The notes under the pieces are model-generated. The model was not told where the DNA came from. It ran no database searches and saw nothing but the letters and a program-made list of their open reading frames with translations. Below are positions 34,897 to 45,326 of a stretch of 64,000 bases of DNA, in pieces. Position numbers and translations under genes: made by a program. Positions within the stretch are counted from its first letter, which is position 1. Every line of letters begins with the position of its first letter. The DNA lies in NCBI GenBank assembly GCA_036937835.1, contig CM072860.1, positions 6,403,001 through 6,467,000 of the forward strand. Direction: 5' to 3'. The stretch is from Pampus argenteus. Its lineage: Eukaryota > Chordata > Actinopteri > Scombriformes > Stromateidae.

Positions 34897-37667
34897 CTGT
34901 AAAGAAAATTATGCAGACATTTTAAATGGAAAACGGTTCTTTCACAGCCTTTTTTTTGTCTTAAAAGTCACTGAATGGCTGGGGATGTTAATTCTGCACA
35001 TTAATTACCTTGCTTTAAATCCTCAGTTTTTGCACTCTCTTTGAGGCAAGATGTAGAGTCCACATTATTGTCTTGTCTTTAGTGGGGGGGGGGTATACAC
35101 ACATAAATGTATGAGAAAGGGGGGAAAAAACATAGTCTACTTCACTCTAAAATTGCATCCTAAATGAGTTAGCAAACTTTTCACTCACTGGCTCTCTGAG
35201 GTCTCATTTGTGTTTTCATCACAATTTCCAGATATAAATTCTTCCCCTGGACACACAATAAAAACAGCATTAACTAATATTTGATTGTCGAGCACATAGT
35301 CGGTGTGAAAATGAAGTCTTACCTGCCAGGATATGCATAACGTTTTTCTCTGAGATCTGCTCAAGTTGCTCCCAACACAGCTTTCTGATTTCCTCTAAAC
35401 TACAGTCCTGCAAAGAAAAATGCGAATAAAATGTAAATATGAAAGTCATTTTATTTGACAACAAGTTGCTTTAAAATGTTCTCAAGCCAACAGCAGCGAT
35501 ATTTAGCATTACTTTACAAACCGAAAAAATAATCTTAACAGTAGCTACAGTATATTCTAACTAGCCACGAGCAGAGTTTTTATTTTAAAAATTAGTGAAT
35601 AAAGTGACTTTTAAATCAATTGCACCAAAAGAAAAAGAAAAACAGCCCAATATGATAAAAGTGCACCACCAACAAAAAGATGAAACAAACCTTTTCATGA
35701 CATGATCACTATTGCTCAGGTTCTTGGTGCTTTTTCAGCAAATGCTGGTGCTGCTGGAATATAACCAACAGCGCAAAATACGGCCATGGTCACATGTCTT
35801 CCAACATGTTATTTTGGAAGACAACACTTGCCAAAGTAGAAAATGAAGTCCGTAAAAAGTACACGGTGAATATCCAAAGCGGCATTTCGACAGTTGTGAA
35901 ACAATGAAGCGAGCCCGTTTCTCAGGCTGGTTTGTGATAAGTGAACGAATGTTCTTCAATCACTTGTTTTTACATGATTTTTTTTTTTATGAATGAAAAA
36001 TGTGTGTTTTAAGGCAGGTGTGAAATCTTTCACACCATTCGGAGATAATATTATTAAAAACTGACATTTACATTCAGAGTTCATAGCTACTGTATATAGT
36101 ACTGAGTCCACACGCTTAAACATCACCTTAAGTTCATCAGGCAGCATCTTGGCTAGTTTCCTCTCCCCCAGCACATGGAAACACTGCTCCAGCATCTCCT
36201 TTTTGTTAGTGACATAAGCAGTGATGGGCTGGAACGGCAGGCTGAGGTCCAGTCCACCTTCCTCAATGTCACTGCCGATCCTGTCCAGCTCCGGGTCAGC
36301 AAGCTCATCCTTGGAGTCCTGCTTTAGGAAACCAATATGTTACTGAGATGCAGTGTCAGGAGGACTTTAAGAAGTGTTAACTGTACAAATAAATGTAATA
36401 GCTTTAAAAGGTTTTGATCACTGTTGATGTTAAGCTTAAACTTCAGTCACAGATTCTGCAGTAATATGTAGACTTGTGTCCATTTAAAAGGACTCACACT
36501 GTAACATGCATTATATGGTGCTTAAACTCTTAAATGCAGAATATTTTGTGGGATTAATTATCAACCTGGTTGCAACCTATGCAGACCTTTTGAAACAAAT
36601 AGAGTATTTTAAAAGGGAATTGAATCAGATATATCTACACAAAATGTTAAACTGTATTGTTTTCCACAACCAAAATACACTGAATATTGAATATAACATA
36701 ACATTTGATATAATGTCAAATAATATTGTAATTCTGGGGGAAAACATGCCTATTATATTGAGAGGTCTAATATTTCATCCACTTAAAATGATATAAATAG
36801 AGTGAGGCTGCATTATTTATCTACGCTACAGTATGACTGGAGTCAGTTAGCGAGGAACACAAACATTAAATTTAAAAAGAAGAAGAAAAGCAACACTCCT
36901 ACAGCAAATGTACAGCAAAGTATTGAAACATTAAAACGGTGTCTGGTGTTTCGGTTTAAAGAGTGACCGTGTTAACGGGTGACTGTCGCGTCGTGGGTTG
37001 CTCGTAGCGACGGCAGCTCTATTTTAAAAGCCTTCCGTTTTACTTCAATCACATTTTAAATACACACCAAATTTGTTTTTATTATCTAATATTAACATCT
37101 CGTTTCTTTAGTTGTAATAGGAAACAAAACGTGGCATTATAGTGCAAAAATCCTCAACTAACTGCTCTGCTAATCTATATTTTACCCCATAAAAGTGGTT
37201 CAAACCAGACGAGATGAATATATATTGTATTTTTAAAAAAAAATTAAAAATAATTTAAGGTTTTTACTAGGGCATTACGTGTTTCGTCACGGACGCATTT
37301 GGCGGGAAGTCACCAGGTAACACGGTAACTCTTTAAAACGGAACACCGGTGCTACAGATTAGCGAACGAACAACAAACCAAAGCTAAAATATCATTCAAA
37401 GCTAATTTACCGCCACAAGTTGTTTACAGTTAAGGGTAATATCCAAACGTCCTTGTTTGGAAAAGTCGACTTCTGAGTTTATAATATCACTAAAGCAGCA
37501 ACAACAAACAGACTGAACATAAACAAAACAAGACTAGCTTCACACTCGCTTGTTTTTCTCACCTCAACGTGTGACTCGTTGCTCCTGCGTTTACTTGCGT
37601 CGTGTCGTTCTTCAGATTGGGGGTGTTTTCTTTTCTTTTCATTGCTACTCGTCTTCTTTTTGAGCAT
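34412..37667 (-). CDS. caap1: CAAP1, caspase activity and apoptosis inhibitor 1 (complete, 6 coding exons)
   Basis: Coding exons on the minus strand are 37667-37563, 36318-36127, 35407-35323, 35246-35189, 35076-35009 and 34896-34412. They total 993 nt, which gives 330 residues plus a stop. Every junction is GT-AG and the reading frame is kept throughout. The joined protein has a short Lys/Arg-rich N-terminus (1-35), a conserved core (about 56-128, with LDLSLPFQPIT, KKEMLEQCFHVLGE and EEIRKLCWEQLEQISEK), an acidic Ser-rich linker with SDVLSINADTYDSDIEG (178-194), and a conserved C-terminal helix, LELLELEMRARAIKALMK (300-317). These blocks match the CAAP1 (C9orf82) family as I remember it. The human protein is reported to restrain caspase-10-dependent apoptosis; its mechanism is poorly known. 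The start at 37667 is supported by an in-frame TAG at 37715-37713. The N-terminal Gly/Ser-rich stretch of mammalian CAAP1 is absent here. No broken codons were seen. Confidence 0.94.
35009..35076 (-). CDS. caap1: caap1 coding exon 5
   Basis: This 68-nt exon encodes Gln147 to the first base of codon 170 (QQDNNVDSTSCLKESAKTED then LKQ). The acceptor AAAG at 35080-35077 follows a C-run. The next AG, six bases downstream, would bring a stop into frame after two codons, which decides the boundary. The donor is GTAATT. Confidence 0.8.
35189..35246 (-). CDS. caap1: caap1 coding exon 4
   Basis: This 58-nt exon begins after TGTGTCCAG, completes Gly128, encodes the acidic EEFISGNCDENTNETSES segment and ends two bases into codon 147 before GTGAGT. 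It is flanked by introns of only 76 and 112 bp. It was identified because it is the only stretch that keeps the frame between exons 3 and 5. Confidence 0.82.
35323..35407 (-). CDS. caap1: caap1 coding exon 3
   Basis: This 85-nt exon encodes residues 100-127 plus the first base of codon 128 (DCSLEEIRKLCWEQLEQISE onward to ILAG). The acceptor is TTTGCAG and the donor is a strong GTAAG. The sequence continues the helical core started in exon 2. Confidence 0.92.
35408..36126 (-). other. caap1: caap1 intron 2
   Basis: This 719-bp intron starts GTGATG and ends TTTGCAG. It holds only AT-rich unique sequence and an A/T homopolymer near 35980. The open frame across 35735-35959 shows no family resemblance and no partner splice sites. 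Confidence 0.75.
36127..36318 (-). CDS. caap1: caap1 coding exon 2
   Basis: This 192-nt, 64-codon exon encodes residues 36-99 and is phase 0 at both ends. It carries the most conserved part of the family (GGLDLSLPFQPITAYV, then KKEMLEQCFHVLGE, then KMLPDELK). The acceptor is a tandem AAGCAG (36324-36319), so a form with one extra Gln starting at 36321 is possible. The donor is GTGATG. Confidence 0.93.
36319..37562 (-). other. caap1: caap1 intron 1 with CpG-rich, promoter-like patches
   Basis: This 1,244-bp intron is AT-rich except for two CpG-dense patches, at about 36965-37015 and 37270-37370. The second contains an E2F-consensus TTTGGCGGGAA (37298-37308) and a nearby CGTCACG half-CRE. The open frame at 36506-36796 inside it is AT-rich, resembles no family and is not called as a gene. 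Confidence 0.6.
37298..37308 (+). promoter_or_regulatory. E2F-consensus site inside caap1 intron 1
   Basis: TTTGGCGGGAA matches the classical E2F site exactly. It lies in a short CpG-rich patch with a TGACG half-CRE (minus strand) about ten bases away. It may mark a second promoter or an intronic enhancer. Function is inferred from the motif only. Confidence 0.4.
37563..37667 (-). CDS. caap1: caap1 coding exon 1
   Basis: This exon encodes residues 1-35, a basic, low-complexity segment starting MLKKKTSSNEKKRK. It ends in phase 0 at GAG before a GTGAGA donor. The basic run could act as a nuclear localisation signal (inference). Reading past the donor continues open for 27 codons, which is intron sequence. 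Confidence 0.88.
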
Positions 37668-37760
37668 TTTGAAGCTAAAACACTTGAATCCGAGAGGTCG
37701 TTCGCTCGTTTGCTAATATTGAATGTCGCGGGGAAAACACGTCATAAGCAAGCGACGACT
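37668..37760 (-). promoter_or_regulatory. caap1: caap1 5' UTR and proximal promoter region
   Basis: This CpG-rich patch in AT-rich surroundings lies directly upstream of the start codon. It includes an in-frame TAG at 37715-37713 and a CRE/ATF-like TGACGTG on the minus strand at 37744-37738. No clear TATA box is visible, as is usual for a housekeeping-type promoter. The transcription start cannot be placed from sequence alone. Confidence 0.5.
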
Positions 37761-37845
37761 TCTTATTCTTCTTCTTTCAATTGGTTTTCAGCAGGTTGTA
37801 TGGTGCGAGGCGTAATGCTGCCCCTCACTGGCAGATTGTGAAAAT
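37756..37845 (+). repeat. Degenerate fish repeat ending TAATGCTGCCCCTCACTGGC
   Basis: A TTATTCTTCTTCTTTC run is followed by GGTTTTCAGCAGGTTGTATG and GCTGCCCCTCACTGG. This is the wording of a common fish element that ends near a CTGCCCCCTACTGG-type motif. It sits right upstream of the caap1 promoter, so it may limit how far that promoter extends. Confidence 0.45.
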
Positions 37846-39574
37846 AGAAAAGAGGACCATATCAGGATCCTCCCAGATGATGCAAAACCTTTCCTGAATG
37901 TTTAGAGGTATCTTGAATGAACTTAATGTCTATTATTATATAATCAAATAATCAAATTAAAATAGCATGAAAAAAGCATTAATCATAATTAAATAAAATA
38001 ATTACCTAATTCAGATATTACATTTTATTAGATTAAATGGATAAAACAAAATAATTTAATTGATTTAATTGTAATTAATCATGTTAAATTACAATAATTA
38101 TATTAGATCAACCCAAACAAAATCTGTAATTAAATTAGATAAAGTTAGGCTGTATTTTGGTCAAATAGCTCACAAAACATCTCAGCAGTAAAAAGTCTGA
38201 GAGAAGTTAGAGGTAGTCCAGAGGAGAGTGCCTCCTCACATCAGGATTTTGGGAAAAAAAATCAACAATAATGAACTTTGTGAAGCATACTTTGATGGAG
38301 AGTGAGTTAATAAGGATCCTATCAGTGTAAGTAAGAAAATATTAAAGCACCATAACACTTACAGCTGCACAACTGTCTGTATTTTTGACCGACCCATTCT
38401 CTCACTGTGAGCGGCACCGTTCCTTCGACCTCTCAAGCTGTTGATGGAAGTGCAAATGCATTCAAACTGTATTCCATCATCATTTTACACTTCAAAGCTC
38501 GCTCGGATTACAAGTGACAGTCAGTCACAAGTCCTCTTCCTGTATTTCACAGCGTCTTAGCATCTCCCCGTTTCCATCTGCTTTACCATTTCATCAAATG
38601 CTGTGTATCGGATTCATTACCGCAAAACCTTCAAACACTGCTGCATCCCAGGTACTGTGTATCATTCAAGCTTTTTTTTTTTCTTTCATATTTTAAATCA
38701 GACACCGTCTACATTGGTAATATATATTTGTTTCATAGGAGTTTGCCAAGGAATTTGGGGTAGCATATGATGCATACCGTACCTGTAGGTAGTTCATGTT
38801 TGTAGAACTTACACCATTAATAATGCTGACAAAAGGACATGTGAAAATGTGCTGTCTATTGCTTTAAATCATTATTTATGGCCCATGAAAATGTCAACAC
38901 TAAGAGTGAAATGATTATTCTGCAAATGAAATTCAATGCAAAGCTTTAAATTATTCTCAAAAACAAATTATGTCCTCTGACGTAATCACAAAACACTACA
39001 CCCAAGACTTAAGATACATCAACACAGAGGTCTATTTTACTTAAGCAGGTATATTTAATTAGTTATTAATGGGGGGTGGTACTGTGCCCCCTATTTGTTT
39101 GGATCAGGTGACCAAAATCTACATATTGCACCTTTAAATGATCTCCCATCACATTTCTGCTGCTGTCTTCAGCACATCCTCCTATTACCACCATGGTAGC
39201 CATGCATTTCCTTTAGTCGCAACAAAACACAGGTTTCAAGGTGGTGACGACACAAGCAAGCTGTAAATCACCCTAATTGGCTTCCCCGCCTCTGCCTGAA
39301 ATAAGGCAGGAGCCAATACGATGGCTGCCCGGGCACCATGGCGACAGCTGTCTCCACATAATGCAGGTGGTTATCCTGATGCTATTCTCCAAATTATTCA
39401 GTGGATATGGTTTGAGGCGCACATCGATCACAATCACGTCACAGTGTGTTTTCTTTGCAACATCTGCTCCCATGTGTCCGGATATCACCTCATTAAAAGG
39501 GCAATGATGGAGCTGGCACTGTTGAAGGGGACACTGCAATAGGGAGCCGTGAAAAGGATCAGAAAAAAAACGAT

Positions 39575-39577
<3 letters not shown>

Positions 39578-39606
<29 letters not shown>
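39578..39606. repeat. (GT)n microsatellite
   Basis: 29 bp of uninterrupted GT. Confidence 0.95.
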
Positions 39607-39608
<2 letters not shown>

Positions 39609-40905
39609 CAGCTAAATCCATCCTCACATAACTATTTTGATGATGCACAATTCTGCATATTATTGCATTTTTCTTGTTCTTATTATCCATATTTTTAGTT
39701 TTCAAAGTCACATTGGGCAAGTTTGCATGTGAAAAATAATGCCCTTCTGCATAACAAATCAATAGTCTTAATGTTACATAATTTAAAAAACAATATTCCA
39801 AAAATGTTCAGTGACAACAATGTGACATTTTCAAAAGTCTTTTAAAATAATTATTTGCAGCATACAAATCAACACTATTCTAGTGTTGTTGTTTTTTTCT
39901 ATTTACTTTAGGCACTTCTGGTAGTTTTAAACACCTTTTTTAAAGCCAAATGAAACTGTGAGTGAACAGACAACTCTCCAATCAACACATGTCCCAGGAA
40001 CATCAACACAGTTTGGATCCTTTCTGTGAGAGTAACAACGTCTGTGCCAACTGAGTTAGACAGAGTACAGATATGCACTTCTGCCCTGATTCACTTGTCA
40101 CACACCTGAGACAAATCTTGAGCCTCCGGCTGAGGTTGTTCTTTAAAGCAATTACATCATTCCCCCCCAAATATTTAAAAAAAACAACCTATTTATCTAA
40201 CCACCGTGAGGAATACATGTTTAGTTTATGTTTAGTACAAATAGTACAAAGATGGAATTATTCATATTGTTCGGTATTGTACTTGGGTGTAATACTTGAT
40301 AGTAGAGTATTCTCCACCTTATTCATCCTATGACGTTTCAGATTAGCTTTTCCATACTGTATATGCACCTTGCTTGTTCCAGTGGCACTCTTGGATGCGT
40401 TTATGTGCCCATACCCTTCACGGGTGTTGAAAGTAAATGTAACCTTACCGTAAACATGCATTCCTCTTAGGAAATCTGTCAAATGTTATACAGCCGTGGA
40501 CAAAAGGGTCATAGTTAGCCTACAATGCATCACAAAATGATCTTATATCACATATTATGATCAAATATAATGTTGTTTAATTGTAGTACCATAGTAAACA
40601 TGACTCAACTGACATGTCATATTTCGCTCCATGTAAAAGAATGGAGTATAAAACCACTGCAAACAGGAGTCTTGACTCAGACCATTTTAATGGTTGCCCA
40701 CACTGTCCCTAACGATGCTTTCAGTGCAGTTTGCTTTATAACTTTCAATTCTTTTTAACACGGCTTTGTACGGCAGGCCGACAGTTGTCACCAATTAAAT
40801 TCATGTTCACAGTATTGAATAATTATCACTGTACATCCATGGGGCCCCTAAACCAGAGTGTGACGAGGTAAAGTTAATTGTTACAAACTTTGCATTTGTT
40901 GTTCT

Positions 40906-40929
40906 TGTGTGTGTGTGTGTGTGTGTGTG
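40906..40929. repeat. (TG)n microsatellite
   Basis: 24 bp of uninterrupted TG. Confidence 0.95.
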
Positions 40930-42206
40930 GTCTACGATTGCAGCATTAATGAGTTAATAAGTCTGTTTGTTTGCTTGGCTTTGCCGGGATGATTAAGACA
41001 CTTGTGTTGCATTAAAAAGATCAAATGTCTTGAAACAGCACGGTGACATTAAAAATAATTACAGAGGCCGACATCATGAATTTTTGACAAAATATTTACA
41101 TCCAACAGTTTCAAGTAATTTTTCTTTGAAAAACAACTAAACAGCACCACATACAACACTGACAAAATGGCAGTAAAGAACTAATTGTTTTCTTTTTTTT
41201 GGCTCCAGACCGCAATTCAACAGCTCCCCTGCTCTCCTCATTCAGCATGCTCTTAACTTAAATATCAATTGTTCTCAGCAGCAGCTTTTCTCCACGGTGC
41301 TTCGAGGCAGCTTGTTAGAGGAGTGCAAAAAAAAACAAAACAAGGCAGTCTGTACACAGTTGTTGCCTTGAGTAATGAAAGCTAGAGATGTCTATTTTAA
41401 AATCTATTGGTTGCAGGAGAATCCCTTAGGATCATCAAGAGCAGTCATTGTGAAGTGAAGGTGTTTTTGAACAACGAAAAGCGATGCGGTCACTCCTACA
41501 ACGTTGCCTCGCCGGTTGTAACTCGCTGAAATGTTTACCAAGGAGACAGACAAGTAAAAAGGTATTATTCCACATGCTTATATTAAATATGAGTTTGATA
41601 AGAAATTGCATTACTTAATCTGGGACCATTTTCTCATGAGAGTTAGAGTACGGCACACTCACGCTTTATCCTTCCATCCCAAACAGAAATCATCTGGAGA
41701 ATATCCGTCTTAAATCTACGCTGCATCCGAGGAAAATGAAAAAAGAGGCTTTTTTTTTTTTTTTTCTCCACAGTCAGTGTGCATTTCACATAAACCAGTC
41801 AAGTGATGTCAGTCAAATTCATATTCTAGCTGTCAATGCTTTGAGTTTTTTTTTTTTTTTTTCTCTACCGGGATAAGCCTCTCACTACTTGCAATATATA
41901 AGCCTTGAAATTGTTTAGTAAATAAGAAGATAAGAAGTGCGTTTCTTCATAAGATAAGTGGGTAGATGGGATGAAAGAGTCATCGACATGTCTTCATGTG
42001 GGAGCAGCTTAGGAATAAGCAACATGTGAGGGATTGTGTGGGAAAAAAGAGATAAGGAGATACTGGGAACTTGCCCTGTCTGCACTCCTGCTGCAGAGAA
42101 AGAGCAATGAACTTTGAAGCTTCTTTGGAGCACGACCGGCAGCTCACTTGCAAGGTTCCCAAGAGCTGTGCTCCGTGTGCATTCGAGTTAGAGTGAGTGA
42201 ACAAGC

Positions 42207-42208
<2 letters not shown>

Positions 42209-42241
<33 letters not shown>
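42209..42241. repeat. (AG)n microsatellite
   Basis: 33 bp of pure AG. A second, looser GA tract follows at about 42475-42506. Confidence 0.95.
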
Positions 42242-42244
<3 letters not shown>

Positions 42245-42950
42245 CCTGTTGGGTCTAGCAGGGCGAGATGAGGACCAGGCGCAGGATGGGATTTGGTCTT
42301 CCTCTTTGCCTTTGATTCAGTAATTGAGGGCTAACATTGGGAGGGAAACTGACAGGCTTTTTGGGCCCTAGAGGGACAACCCGTAGCCTCCCCGAATCCT
42401 CGGGCACCGGTTCATTCCCAGAACACTCACTCTAGGTTGAGCCCATATATTTCTCATTTAACAGAGAACAGGACGAGAGAAAGAGAGAGAAAGAGAGAGA
42501 GAGAAATGAATTCATTGTTATCTGCCTGCTTGGGGATTGTCTCAGAATATATTTACCACCTGGCTGTCTTCTTCCGGCCAAAGTCGGAGCAAAGATAGCA
42601 GGTTGCAGGAAAAAGGAAGGTTACCTCATGGATTGGTTGCTAAGGTCAAGACTGATTGGAGGGTAAAGATACCAAACATATTCATACTTTTACAAACCCC
42701 AGTATTTACTGTTAAAATGTATCATATATCCAGTCAACAATGCTAACATAATGCTATCCGGCAGGTAATTGTAAACAGTTCACAACCACAATTATGTATC
42801 AAAATAATAGCCCAGATCACACCATCAACATATATACCGTATGTACCCTTTAAAATCCAGTGGCAGGGATGCTGGGAAAAAAAACCCAGAAGATTCAGAT
42901 GAATCCAAGGTAGCTTTAAAGGAACAAGCCTTTCCAGCAACCTCTAAGTA

Positions 42951-42960
42951 TGATTGACAG
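42951..42960 (+). promoter_or_regulatory. PBX-PREP/MEIS consensus decamer, site 1
   Basis: TGATTGACAG, the exact heterodimer consensus, on the plus strand. Its function is unproven. See the cluster finding. Confidence 0.4.
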
Positions 42961-43847
42961 CAGCCAGGCTTGACATATTAGTGCCATTTCCAACTGTCAG
43001 TAGGATATTTATAGTCACATAAGCCCTGGATTTATCCATGACTAATTTTTGGAGCATTTTTCTCTCTCGCACTCTTTATCTCTAAAAAAGACTTTCTAAG
43101 AGGAATTCTGAATCAGGTCAGATAAAAAATATAGAGAAAAGCAAAGTCAGGGAGCATATGTTTTTAAACAAATTGCTGCACACAGTTTAAATCCACCTCA
43201 ATAACTCCACAAAAGAGGATATAAACTTTTTTTTAAATGACTCCCATAGGTTTGCAGGAATTAAATACAGGCCCGACACACAGCATTTCCATAGATGGCA
43301 CTGTTTTACTGCAGAAGAGAGAGAGACAGGTTCGTTTGCTGCACAGAAACAATGATGCAGTGGCAAACCTCAGTGTCAACAAGCATGGGTCGAAAGATTA
43401 TGTCCCAGATATACGAAATTTAATTTAAAAGGAAGATTACATAAAAATACATGAAAGTATTTTAGTGTATAGTTTCATTTGGGGTCCTAGTTTTTCTTTT
43501 GCTTTGCTCCATATAAGGTTGATGTTACTGATGTCTTCATTTATGTGATATGAGTCCTGCTAATGAATCTATACATATCAAAACCATCTAGATGGTACAA
43601 GAGAATCATCATTATTCTCCCAAGAGGCTCTGTGGTGGAGAGAAGTAGGAGTGATTACTCGGGAGTCTGAACAGTGTCTGGACAAAAAAAAATGTCTTTT
43701 GTGAGTCTCAAGTGTATATTAAAGCCCCTCAGTGTTGAATATTAACCTGAGCGTATCATCCTCAATTTAATTGTGATGGCACAGAATGGCTGTAGAATCA
43801 TTTTAATCATGGTGTAATTGATTTATTTCATGTGTCCTTTCTGTGGC

Positions 43848-44320
43848 TGAGTACAGTTTGCATGGACTGCGCAGGACTCGCTTATGACACAGAGCGAACC
43901 TCAAACGTGATGTGGACACCGAGGTACTTGAACTTTTCCACCCTCTGTACCAAGGACTCATTTGAGGATATAGTTCCTTTCCTGCTTTTTTCCAAAGGCT
44001 ACTATCAGCTCCTTTGTCTTGCCTAACATTAAGGAGTAGGTTGTTGTCCCAGTGGGAAAGGCCTTTTCATTGTCGTGGCAACACAGTTGTGTGTGTGGAC
44101 AGGGAGGGGGCTCAAAACGGAGCCCTGGGGTGCTCCAGTGTTATGGATGAGGGTGGAAGAGGTGTGGCTGTGTACCGTCAACACAAGGTTCCACATGTAC
44201 ACTGAGGCCTTTAATCCCAGGTCCTTGAGCTTTGTGACGAGCCTGGGGGAACTATGGTGTTGAATGCTGAACTGTAGTCAATGAGCAGTAATCTCACATA
44301 AATCCCTTTCTTGTCTTCAG
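43848..44320 (-). mobile_element. Non-LTR retrotransposon (LINE) fragment, reverse-transcriptase region
   Basis: Read on the minus strand, the order is YVRLLLIDYSSAFNTIVP (about 44300-44247), a diverged stretch ending NTGAPQGSVLSPL (about 44145-44105), then NLLLNV with KTKELIV in a shifted frame (about 44045-44000), then RVEKFKYLGVHIT (about 43945-43910). This is the block order of an L2/Rex1-like fish LINE reverse transcriptase. The catalytic FADD block expected between the GAPQG and NLLLNV blocks is missing, and frameshifts are present, so it is a dead internal-deletion copy. I am sure of the LINE class, not of the clade. Confidence 0.82.
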
Positions 44321-44589
44321 GTGAGATAGAGATAAGGTGGTGTGGAGGATGTGTGCTTTCTGTTGATCGGTTGGGACTGTTTGATGAGAATTTAGACTTT
44401 TGGGAACAACAGGCGATATTTTCAGGGGTTACAGTGGAGCAAGTTGATATACAGATAACAGATATCCGGGGCAAGACTTCTTTTTCTGTTTTACAGTAAT
44501 TGTTTACAATCTGATTAGCAATCTCTATAAAGTTATATGAATGCAGATACTTTATAATTGTCCATGTTTCCAGCCTACGTTTGATGGCT

Positions 44590-44830
44590 TGTGACCGTCC
44601 ATCATTTGAATGAGTTGATGGTCATCATGGTCAGTGGAGAGTCGTTTCTGCCCCCTGCAGGTCTATAGCTTTGTTGTCCCTAGTGTCTGCTGCTTGACCT
44701 TGTTCTTATGAACCGCCATCTTAGACATTTTAAGGATGGAAGCAACTTGACGCTCATTGTATCCCTCTGTTAGAATTAAACCTTTCCTTTTCCTTACTCA
44801 AAACTTTTCTTTTCAACTCCTTTGGCATGG
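44590..44830 (-). pseudogene. Tc1-like transposase N-terminal fragment (frameshifted)
   Basis: Minus strand: MPKELKRKVLSKEKE starts at 44828. A shift into the next frame gives GLILTEGYNERQVASILK and MSKMAVH (the DNA-binding helix-turn-helix, about 44777-44710), and a further shift gives QKRLSTDHDDHQLIQMM (about 44655-44605). The order fits the start of a Tc1/mariner-type fish transposase. The DDE catalytic part is absent. It abuts the LINE piece on its left, so the two form a small transposon graveyard. Confidence 0.7.
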
Positions 44831-45240
44831 TCAGTAGTATTTGATTCCAATTATTTCTGAGGTACTACTAGCACTGTTTTTGCCATCCAGTTGGTCCCAT
44901 TGCAACAGAATAGTGATGAACACACAGCAGTGGTTTTTATACTTTTCCTACTAAAGAAGATTTAGTTCAGGTGATCGCCTAATCAGCACCTTATTAAGCA
45001 GAACGAGGTGCGCTTGTGTTGGAAATGCTGGAATGGAAAGACTGTCATACATGTAGGGATGCTAGGGATGCGCAGACGGTAGGGTGGCCTCTGATTGGCC
45101 TGATAGCAGTAGGCTGTTACTGTATGTTTGAGCTGGACAGTTCAAGTCTGGAAACGCGTGTGAAGATAAAGCAGGGAATTGGTGCTCAAGAAGTTTGCAT
45201 TCTGAGCAAAACTTAACGGGACACAGTAAGGTTATAAATA

Positions 45241-45256
45241 CACACACACACACACA
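45241..45256. repeat. (CA)n microsatellite
   Basis: 16 bp of CA repeat. Confidence 0.9.
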
Positions 45257-45316
45257 TTATCAAACAGGCAGGACCTGGGACTTTGGCATAGCTACAACAT
45301 GAGGGATTGTCATGTG

Positions 45317-45326
45317 CTGTCAATCA
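45317..45326 (-). promoter_or_regulatory. PBX-PREP/MEIS consensus decamer, site 2
   Basis: CTGTCAATCA on the plus strand, i.e. TGATTGACAG on the minus strand. Just outside the transposon cluster. Confidence 0.4.

Larger units (their letters stand above)
37846..43847. other. Intergenic region upstream of caap1
   Basis: Extremely AT-rich at 37.92-38.15 kb. A GC-richer, word-diverse block at about 39270-39545 (containing GCCCGGGCACCATGGCGACA) could be conserved noncoding DNA. (GT)n and (AG)n tracts are listed separately. No gene recognised. Confidence 0.45.

Noticed and set aside
36506..36796. Open frame inside caap1 intron 1, opposite strand
   Set aside because: AT-driven composition (Ile/Leu/Asn-rich), no family, fully inside an intron.
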